A stretch of 5,351 bases of DNA. It comes from Dehalococcoidia bacterium (GTDB taxonomy: Bacteria > Chloroflexota > Dehalococcoidia > GIF9 > AB-539-J10). The position numbers and the translations under genes are program-made. Positions 1 through 4,541 of the stretch are shown piece by piece. The first letter of the stretch is position 1. Every line of letters begins with the position of its first letter. The notes under the pieces are model-generated. The model had not been told where the DNA came from and searched no databases. It was given only the letters and a program-made list of their open reading frames with translations. The stretch lies in NCBI GenBank assembly GCA_030606165.1, contig JAUWGZ010000080.1:1-5351 (forward strand). The letters run 5' to 3'.

Positions 1-228
1 GAAGCCAACACCACGTTGTGGTGTTATTCTGACTTCGATTAAAGCCCATATATCTCCCTTGCCTAATTTAGACCAGTTTATTATGGTTTTATATTTCAGA
101 ATAGTCCCATCTTTCTCAGCCTGCTTAATTATTTTTTCTACTTCACTGACAGGTTTATCCACCATGGTGGAAATCTGTTCCGGAGTTGCCCGGGCATTCT
201 GTTCCAGAATCTCAAAAATCTCTTTCAT
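1..228 (-). CDS. Lrp/AsnC-family transcriptional regulator (C-terminus cut off by window edge)
   Basis: The reverse strand reads 76 codons from ATG at 228-226 without a stop, so the C-terminal part lies outside the window. The N-terminus (MKEIFEILEQNARATPEQIS) through about residue 47 fits the AsnC-type winged helix-turn-helix: a first helix, then TPEQISTMVDKPVSEVEKII as the HTH, then DGTILKYKTIINW as the wing and linker. Residues about 62-76 (ALIEVRITPQRGVGF) match the opening strand of the Lrp/AsnC ligand-binding (RAM) domain. Family members are DNA-binding regulators, often octameric and often responding to amino acids; this one's effector is unknown. Start choice: a TAA lies in the same frame 9 bases upstream, so no longer start is possible, and AGGAGA precedes the ATG. 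It lies just downstream of the 77-aa gene and is probably co-transcribed with it. It is divergent from argF, which makes argF a possible target (inference). Confidence 0.88.
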   Translation of the reverse strand, partial: MKEIFEILEQNARATPEQISTMVDKPVSEVEKIIKQAEKDGTILKYKTIINWSKLGKGDIWALIEVRITPQRGVGF

Positions 229-232
229 GAGT

Positions 233-238
233 TCTCCT
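233..238 (-). promoter_or_regulatory. Ribosome binding site of the Lrp/AsnC gene
   Basis: AGGAGA on the reverse strand lies 4 bases before the ATG at 228. Its first base is also the last base of the upstream gene's TAA stop (240-238), so translation of the two genes is probably coupled. The spacing is slightly short. Confidence 0.6.
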
Positions 239-471
239 TAAAGCATCAATTCAACAGCTGACCAATGGTCTGCTTTTTCATTGTAACACAGTTCAAATAG
301 TTTACCATCCTCAGTAGCAACTCCGAATAGTCTTTTGCCTGGTTCCTGCCAGGCTTTTTCTATTGACTTTATTCTAAGTTCCTTTTCTTGCCAGACAAAA
401 GACCGTGGTTCTTCGGCATAGACATGGCCTGAATAGCATTTCACCTTTATCTCCATATTTTGCCCCGACAT
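238..471 (-). CDS. Small uncharacterised protein, DUF6504-like
   Basis: A 77-residue soluble, charged protein with no signal peptide or membrane segment. The pattern is an SGHVYAEEPRSFVW stretch (about residues 14-27), a KSIEKAWQEPGKRLFGV stretch (about 35-51), then TEDGKLFELCYNE and a late Trp. This resembles the small beta-rich proteins grouped as DUF6504, whose function is not known; the assignment is by eye only. The start is uncertain. The first ATG (471-469) has no convincing Shine-Dalgarno. The second, Met6 (456-454), has GGGG about 7 bases upstream and would give a 72-aa protein. It is the first gene of a leftward pair with the Lrp/AsnC regulator, lying in the same frame and separated from it only by TAA and three codons. 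Its 3' third is duplicated upstream as a decayed copy (473-560), which suggests the gene was once tandemly duplicated. Confidence 0.75.
   Translation of the reverse strand: MSGQNMEIKVKCYSGHVYAEEPRSFVWQEKELRIKSIEKAWQEPGKRLFGVATEDGKLFELCYNEKADHWSAVELML
279..321. repeat. Direct repeat, intact copy (second copy at 515-557)
   Basis: These 43 bases match 515-557 at 40 positions in the same orientation, 236 bases away. The match includes an uninterrupted identical run of 29 bases (287-315 against 523-551). This copy lies inside the 77-aa gene and encodes its TEDGKLFELCYNE segment. Confidence 0.93.
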
Positions 472-472
472 A

Positions 473-560
473 CTAAAGGATTCAATTCGAGGACAGATTG
501 TTGGTCATCCGGCTCATTATAATACAGTTCAAATAGTTTACCATCCTCAGTAACAACCCT
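473..560 (-). pseudogene. Truncated duplicate of the C-terminal third of the 77-aa gene
   Basis: Read leftward from about 560, this segment encodes VVTEDGKLFELYYNEP and then DDQQSVLELNPL. It aligns without gaps to GVATEDGKLFELCYNE and KADHWSAVELML at the end of the intact neighbour. The homology stops abruptly near 557-560, there is no start codon, and an in-frame TAG lies further upstream near 596-594. The N-terminal two thirds are therefore missing. The original stop is lost as well: the frame runs on to a TAA at 449-447, overlapping the start of the intact gene in another frame. The Trp that precedes the end in the intact copy is Gln here. This is best explained as the remnant of a tandem paralogue whose 5' part was deleted or replaced, leaving the present intergenic region. 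It is unlikely to be translated. Confidence 0.75.
516..544 (-). promoter_or_regulatory. Candidate promoter for the leftward pair (weak)
   Basis: A perfect TATAAT on the reverse strand (521-516) would place transcription start near 509, about 38 bases before the first ATG of the 77-aa gene. The -35 position at 17-base spacing (544-539) reads ATGGTA, only 3 of 6 matches to consensus. The -10 lies inside the decayed duplicate. The intact copy has a G where this one has the A that completes TATAAT, so the box could have arisen as the duplicate drifted. Confidence 0.3.
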
Positions 561-568
561 GGAGCTTG

Positions 569-583
569 TTGTAAAATTGACAA
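569..583. promoter_or_regulatory. Operator-like dyad over the argF -35 box
   Basis: TTGTAAAATTGACAA is an imperfect palindrome in which 6 of 7 base pairs are symmetric around position 576, with an AT-rich centre. It overlaps the -35 hexamer (577-582). A 15-bp AT-centred dyad is the general size and shape of sites bound by Lrp/AsnC proteins, and such a gene is encoded divergently. The link to that protein is inference. Confidence 0.35.
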
Positions 584-605
584 ACGTGATACGCTAAAGT
601 AGTAT
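577..605 (+). promoter_or_regulatory. Sigma-70-type promoter of the argF-der-plsY-gpsA operon
   Basis: A perfect TTGACA (577-582) is followed after 17 bases by TAGTAT (600-605), a 4 of 6 match that keeps the important T1, A2 and final T. Transcription would begin near 611-613, leaving a leader of only about 8-10 bases before the argF ATG at 621. A purine-rich GAGAG (609-613) is the only Shine-Dalgarno-like element and would lie at or across the predicted transcript start, so argF initiation may be almost leaderless. Confidence 0.65.
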
Positions 606-607
606 CA
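587..607. promoter_or_regulatory. Operator-like inverted repeat over the argF -10 box
   Basis: TGATAC (587-592) and GTATCA (602-607) form a perfect 6-bp inverted repeat with a 9-bp spacer, centred on 597. It spans the -10 hexamer (600-605). Its centre is 21 bp, about two helical turns, from the centre of the dyad at 569-583, so a protein could bind both on one face of the helix and cover the promoter. The binding protein is unknown. Confidence 0.35.
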
Positions 608-620
608 AGAGAGACGAAAG

Positions 621-1550
621 ATGAAAAAGGATTTGCTCTCGATAGCTGACCTTGACCGCAAGGAAATCGAACACCTCATAGAGCAAGCCCGGCGTATGAA
701 ACAAGAAGAGGCACCGCCTCTCCTTTCCGGAAGGACCTTAGCTTTCCTCTTTGTAAAGCCTTCTTTGCGAACTCGAGTCAGCTTTGAAATAGCTATGTAT
801 CAGCTAGGTGGACACGCTATCTACCTGTCTCCGGAAGAAGTAGGCATGGGCAAGCGAGAGCCCGCAGTTGACATAGCTCGAGTGCTCAGCCGCTATGTCG
901 ATGGCATTGCCGCTCGTACATTTTCCCAGGAGACTGTGCAAATTCTCGCTGACAATTCTTCTGTGCCTGTAATTAATGCCCTTTCCAACCTGGAACACCC
1001 TTGCCAGGCTCTTTCCGACCTTCTCACTATCTATGAAAAGAAAGGGAGGCTTCCTGGCTTGACTTTAGCATTCATTGGCGATGGCAATAACGTGGCTAAT
1101 AGCTTGCTTCTCTCTTCCTGTCTGGTGGGCATGAATTTCCACTTCGCCTCTCCACCAGGCTATGAGATTAAGGAGGAGGTACTGAATCAAGGAAAGGAGT
1201 TCGCTGCTCTTAGTGGCAGCCAGGTTAAGCTAACCGGTGACCCTTATGAAGCAGCCAAAGGCGCTGATATAATATATACTGATGTGTGGGCTAGCATGGG
1301 CCAGGAGGCTGAAGTGGAGAAACGTCGTCTTGCCTTTTCAGGCTATCAGGTGGATAATAAATTACTAAGCTTGGCTAAAGGAGATGTTTTGTTGATGCAT
1401 CCCTTGCCGGCCCACCATGGAGAGGAACTTTCTGTCGGGCTGCTAGACGACCCCCGGTCAGTGGTATTCGACCAGGCCGAAAACAGGCTTCATCTGCAAA
1501 AGGCATTACTGGTGAAGCTGCTTTCAAATCCAGAGGTATCAGGCAAATGA
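621..1550 (+). CDS. argF: Ornithine carbamoyltransferase
   Basis: Cytoplasmic enzyme that transfers the carbamoyl group from carbamoyl phosphate to ornithine, giving citrulline in arginine synthesis. At 309 residues it has normal family length. Visible motifs are the carbamoyl-phosphate loop SLRTR (48-52, in KPSLRTRVSFE), HPCQ (126-129), the fold hinge FIGDGNNVANS (151-161) and the ornithine-binding DVWASMG (221-227). The SMG loop separates it from aspartate and N-acetylornithine carbamoyltransferases. Oddity: the usual HCLP near the C-terminus is HPLP here (260-263), so the cysteine that normally lines the ornithine site is Pro261 (codon CCC, 1401-1403); the AHHGEE that follows is otherwise family-like. 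It is first in the operon behind a strong-looking promoter, and its TGA overlaps the der start (ATGA). No other arginine gene is visible. Family confidence is high; precise substrate is slightly less sure because of the cysteine loss. Confidence 0.92.
   Translation: MKKDLLSIADLDRKEIEHLIEQARRMKQEEAPPLLSGRTLAFLFVKPSLRTRVSFEIAMYQLGGHAIYLSPEEVGMGKREPAVDIARVLSRYVDGIAARTFSQETVQILADNSSVPVINALSNLEHPCQALSDLLTIYEKKGRLPGLTLAFIGDGNNVANSLLLSSCLVGMNFHFASPPGYEIKEEVLNQGKEFAALSGSQVKLTGDPYEAAKGADIIYTDVWASMGQEAEVEKRRLAFSGYQVDNKLLSLAKGDVLLMHPLPAHHGEELSVGLLDDPRSVVFDQAENRLHLQKALLVKLLSNPEVSGK
1532..1537 (+). promoter_or_regulatory. Ribosome binding site of der, inside the argF end
   Basis: AGAGGT lies 9 bases before the ATG at 1547, within the last codons of argF. 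With the ATGA overlap this points to coupled translation and supports the chosen der start, which directly begins the first GTPase strand (RPIVAIVGR). Confidence 0.5.
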
Positions 1551-2887
1551 CCAGACCTATTGTAGCCATTGTGGGCAGGACCAACGTGGGCAAGTCCACA
1601 TTGCTTAACCGTCTGGCGGGCAGGCAGTTAGCTGTAGTTGCTGATTTGCCAGGGACTACCAGGGACCGCGTTTTTGCTTTTGTTTCCTGGCAGGGGTGGG
1701 AGTTGACTGTAGTTGACACTGGTGGCTGGCAAACAAAGCCATCTACTTCTTTGGAGCAAAAAGTCAAGCAGCAGGTCGAAGCAGCCATTGCCCAGGCGGA
1801 TGCCATCGTCTTCTTGGTAGATGCCAGAGATGGAGCTATTGCTGCCGATGAGGAAATTGCCGATGTACTGCGCGCCGCCAATAGGCCTAGCATACTAGCA
1901 GTAAACAAGGTGGATTCTGCCAAACAAGCAAATCAGGTGGCCGATTTCTATCACCTGGGCATGGGTGAGCCTATAGCTATCAGTGCTCACCATAATCGAG
2001 GGATAGATGATTTAATGGATGCTGTGTTAGCTTCCTTGCCACCGCAACCTCTCAGTATTGCAGAGCCAGGGGAAGCTAAATTAGCTATCGTTGGGCGACC
2101 TAATGTAGGCAAGTCAACCTTGCTGAATACATTGCTAAGAGATGAAAGAGCCATTGTCCATGAGTCTCCGGGGACGACTCGCGACTCGCTTGATGCTATA
2201 GTTCGGTGGGATGATAAGGAAATCTTACTTGTCGACACCGCTGGAATTAAACGGCGTGGAAGGGTCGATGCTGGAGTGGACTATTATAGCTTGCTTCGTG
2301 CCCTCCAAGCTATCAACCGCTGCGATGTTGCCTTGTTGCTAATCGATGCCAGTGAATTTATTACTGCCCAGGATATGCATATCGCTGGCTATATTATTGA
2401 GGTTGGAAGGGGTATAATACTGTTGGTCAACAAATGGGACCTTGTTCCCCGAGAACAAAGACAGGAGTTCAAATATAGCATGGAGCGAAGACTTAGATTT
2501 GCCCCCTACACACCTATCATTTACATCTCTGCCAAACTAGGGCAGGGGATAAGCAGGATTCTACCCCAAGCCTGGGAAGTCTGGCAGGAAAGACAAAAGC
2601 GAATACCGCAATCAGAAGTTGACGAGTTAGTCAAACAGGCGGTAAGTAGCCATCCCCCACCCCGCACAGGTTCTAGACGGTTGCTCATCGCCCGAGCCTA
2701 TCAGGATGAATCTCAACCAGCAACTTTTGTTCTCAAGGTTAACAATCCTAAACTGGTTCATTTTTCCTATCAACGCTACTTGGGAAATAAGCTTCGCCAG
2801 GGCTTTGGTTTTCGCGGCGTTCCTTTGAAGTTGATTTTCACCAGGGCTACCCGTAAAATTAATAAAAAGATGGAGGTGAGAGCATAA
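1547..2887 (+). CDS. der: Ribosome-assembly GTPase Der (EngA), double G domain
   Basis: Essential bacterial GTPase that acts in late 50S subunit maturation. The 446 residues contain two tandem G domains and a C-terminal KH-like domain, as usual for Der. Domain 1: P-loop GRTNVGKS (10-17), PGTTRD (35-40), DTGG (57-60), NKVD (120-123), SAH (146-148). Domain 2: GRPNVGKS (183-190), PGTTRD (208-213), DTAGIKRRG (230-238), NKWD (295-298), SAK (328-330). The KH-like region covers about 352-440, including NPKLVHFSYQRYLGNKLRQ and a basic tail. The only departure noticed is Thr12 in the first P-loop, where Der proteins normally have Pro; the catalytic GxxNVGKS frame is intact. It overlaps argF by 4 bases, and its TAA shares one A with the plsY ATG (TAATG), so it is translationally coupled on both sides. 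Confidence 0.97.
   Translation: MTRPIVAIVGRTNVGKSTLLNRLAGRQLAVVADLPGTTRDRVFAFVSWQGWELTVVDTGGWQTKPSTSLEQKVKQQVEAAIAQADAIVFLVDARDGAIAADEEIADVLRAANRPSILAVNKVDSAKQANQVADFYHLGMGEPIAISAHHNRGIDDLMDAVLASLPPQPLSIAEPGEAKLAIVGRPNVGKSTLLNTLLRDERAIVHESPGTTRDSLDAIVRWDDKEILLVDTAGIKRRGRVDAGVDYYSLLRALQAINRCDVALLLIDASEFITAQDMHIAGYIIEVGRGIILLVNKWDLVPREQRQEFKYSMERRLRFAPYTPIIYISAKLGQGISRILPQAWEVWQERQKRIPQSEVDELVKQAVSSHPPPRTGSRRLLIARAYQDESQPATFVLKVNNPKLVHFSYQRYLGNKLRQGFGFRGVPLKLIFTRATRKINKKMEVRA
2872..2879 (+). promoter_or_regulatory. Strong ribosome binding site of plsY
   Basis: GGAGGTGA is an extended match to the anti-Shine-Dalgarno sequence, 7 bases before the ATG at 2887. It is embedded in the last codons of der (encoding the MEVRA tail). 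It is the strongest ribosome binding site in the window and fixes the plsY start. Confidence 0.85.
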
Positions 2888-3531
2888 TGATAGCTGAGTT
2901 TGTTGCTGTAGTAGTCATTGCGTATCTCCTTGGTTCCATTCCCTTTGGCTTGATAATAGGCAAGCTGAAACGTGGCGTTGATATCAGGGAACATGGAAGT
3001 GGCAAGACTGGCGCCACTAATGTGATGAGAACCCTGGGGACCAAGCTCGGCGTTTTAACTATAGTTCTCGATGTGGTTAAAGCTGGTGGGGCAGTCATGC
3101 TAGCCGCAGTAATTATAGATGGCGGCAGCGGTGTCTTAACCATTGGTGGCGTGTCCATTTATTGGCAGCATGTAGCCCAGGCTGCAGCCGGATTGGCCGC
3201 AGTAGCAGGACATAACTGGCCCGTATTTGCTAAGTTTAAGGGGGGTAGGGGAGTAACTGCCTATTTTGGCACACTGTTCGCTATTTTCCCTCCCGCAGGC
3301 ATACTGGGTGCCGAAGTTGTAGCTATAGCAGCATTACGTAGCCGACAGATGTCCAAGGGTTCTATTCTTGGAGCCTTAGCTGCTTGGTGCTTAATGATAC
3401 CCTTAACCATCGTCTATAGTTTCCCTCCTATCTATCTGGCTTACGGTTTAGTAGGCATTGCATTGCTCGTCTACCAACACCAGGACAATATAAAACGATT
3501 AAGGCAAGGCACAGAACGTCAATTATGGTGA
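2887..3531 (+). CDS. plsY: Glycerol-3-phosphate acyltransferase PlsY
   Basis: Inner-membrane enzyme that uses acyl-phosphate (made by PlsX, not in this window) to acylate position 1 of sn-glycerol 3-phosphate, the first step of phosphatidic acid synthesis. The 214 residues are hydrophobic with several membrane segments: about 4-24, a stretch at about 54-76, about 96-108, 126-150 and 159-196. The family motifs are present: GSIPFG (16-21), HGSGKTGATN (36-45, the glycine-rich loop, normally SGNIGATN), GHNWPVFAKFKGGRGV (108-123, with the KGGRGV core) and HQDNIKRLRQGTE (198-210, corresponding to the usual HRxNIxRLxxGxE). The usual DxxKG after the second helix reads DVVKAG (62-67). It overlaps der by one base and lies 16 bases ahead of gpsA, which makes its glycerol 3-phosphate substrate. 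Confidence 0.95.
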   Translation: MIAEFVAVVVIAYLLGSIPFGLIIGKLKRGVDIREHGSGKTGATNVMRTLGTKLGVLTIVLDVVKAGGAVMLAAVIIDGGSGVLTIGGVSIYWQHVAQAAAGLAAVAGHNWPVFAKFKGGRGVTAYFGTLFAIFPPAGILGAEVVAIAALRSRQMSKGSILGALAAWCLMIPLTIVYSFPPIYLAYGLVGIALLVYQHQDNIKRLRQGTERQLW

Positions 3532-3547
3532 AAAGGCATGAGAGACC

Positions 3548-4510
3548 ATGCCTAAAGTTACTATCATAGGCAATACCTCTTGGGGCAATACTTTAGGCAT
3601 TTTGCTGGGTGGTAAAGGAGCAGCGGTAAAACTGTGGACGCGAAGTGAGGCTGAGGCCAAAGAATTAAACCAAGGGCGGCGTAGCTATTCCTCTACCAGC
3701 CACGTTGGAGAAGCCTTAAACGAGGCTGACGTAGTAATCTGGGCGGTCCCCTCTCAAAAGTTGAGAGAAAATGCCAGCCAAGCCAAGAATTATCTCACCA
3801 ATTCGATGCTATTGGTGAGCGCCGCCAAAGGATTGGAAGTAGATAGTGATAAGAGGATGTCACAAGTGCTGGCAGAGGAGATTGCTTCTTCCTTAAGAGG
3901 GCAAATTTGCGTCCTCTCCGGACCCAATTTAGCCAGGGAAATTGCCCAGGGCCTCCCTGCTGCTTCGGTCATTGCCGCTCAGGATATAGCTTTAGCGGAA
4001 AGAGCACGGGAACTGATGGAGTCACCTAAATTCCTTCTATCTACTAGCGATGATGTTATCGGGGTTGAGTTAGGCGGAGCCCTAAAGAACATTATAGCTT
4101 TGGGTGCAGGCATGATAGACGGACTAGGCTTGGGTGACAATGCTAAGGGGGCCTTTATTGCCTGGGGATGGAGTGAGGTTGTTTCCTTAGGGGTAACTTT
4201 GGGGGCCAAGGCTGGTACTTTTTATGGTCTAGCCGGTTTAGGCGACCTGATAGCTACTTGCTCCAGCACTCTAAGCCGCAACCATTATGTTGGCTACGAA
4301 CTGGCCAAGGGTCGCTCCTCATCCGAAATATCTGCCTCTATGCCAAACGTCGCCGAGGGAGTCGCCACCACTGCGGCAGCCCACCAGTTGGCAAAAAACC
4401 ACGGGCTTAAATCGCCCGTCATCAACCTTATTTATGGCATTCTTTTTGAAGGCTTGCCCCCAAGTCGAGCATTGATTGACTTCAAAGAATTAGCAGCAAG
4501 CCATCACTGA
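3548..4510 (+). CDS. gpsA: Glycerol-3-phosphate dehydrogenase [NAD(P)+], GpsA
   Basis: Cytoplasmic enzyme that reduces dihydroxyacetone phosphate to sn-glycerol 3-phosphate, the backbone used by PlsY. The 320 residues are close to family length. The N-terminal Rossmann fold begins IIGNTSWGNTLGILL (6-20). Its dinucleotide loop is GNTSWG, where most GpsA proteins have GxGSWG. Catalytic-region residues are at expected spacings: Lys94 (SAAKG), SGPNLAREI (124-132), Lys180 (GGALKNIIALGAGMIDGLGLGDN), Asp233 and Thr237 (GLGDLIAT), and Arg244 (SRN). The segment NAKGAFIAWGWSE (198-210) replaces the common NARAALITRGLAE. The start is fixed by an in-frame TGA three codons upstream. The ribosome binding site is weak (GAGAG at 3540-3544, only 3 bases from the ATG), so translation probably depends on coupling with plsY. 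It is the last gene of the operon and converges with dnaJ. Confidence 0.95.
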   Translation: MPKVTIIGNTSWGNTLGILLGGKGAAVKLWTRSEAEAKELNQGRRSYSSTSHVGEALNEADVVIWAVPSQKLRENASQAKNYLTNSMLLVSAAKGLEVDSDKRMSQVLAEEIASSLRGQICVLSGPNLAREIAQGLPAASVIAAQDIALAERARELMESPKFLLSTSDDVIGVELGGALKNIIALGAGMIDGLGLGDNAKGAFIAWGWSEVVSLGVTLGAKAGTFYGLAGLGDLIATCSSTLSRNHYVGYELAKGRSSSEISASMPNVAEGVATTAAAHQLAKNHGLKSPVINLIYGILFEGLPPSRALIDFKELAASHH

Positions 4511-4541
4511 TCCCGTACTAGACGTCTAGCGGTGGTTCAGT
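4506..4541. repeat. Inverted repeat at the gpsA/dnaJ convergence, possible two-way terminator
   Basis: A perfect 12-bp palindrome CTAGACGTCTAG (4518-4529) is flanked symmetrically by ACTGA (4506-4510) and TCAGT (4537-4541). This gives 13 of 18 paired positions plus one G-T, all centred on the same point. It covers the end of gpsA, the 7-base gap and the final codons and TAG stop of dnaJ. Neither strand has a T-run after it and the centre leaves almost no loop, so it is not a standard intrinsic terminator. Its position between convergent genes is the main argument for a role. Confidence 0.3.

Noticed and set aside
7..25. Perfect 8-bp hairpin AACACCAC-GTT-GTGGTGTT
   Set aside because: It lies inside the Lrp/AsnC coding sequence at the conserved TPQRGVG block, whose codons are fixed by the protein. 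No T-run follows, and the gene clearly continues past it, so a terminator or regulatory role is unlikely.
59..241. Rightward 60-codon open frame
   Set aside because: It is antisense to the Lrp/AsnC coding sequence, which has clear family motifs and a ribosome binding site. The rightward product has no recognisable features.
1375..1923. Long leftward open frame (182 codons) across the argF/der junction
   Set aside because: It is antisense to the end of ArgF and the first Der G domain, both well supported. Its low-complexity Ala/Ser-rich product is typical of an antisense shadow.
3538..3555. Five-codon minigene ATG AGA GAC CAT GCC TAA overlapping the gpsA start
   Set aside because: It could act as a leader peptide, but it has no good ribosome binding site of its own and encodes nothing distinctive. 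A frame this short arises easily by chance.
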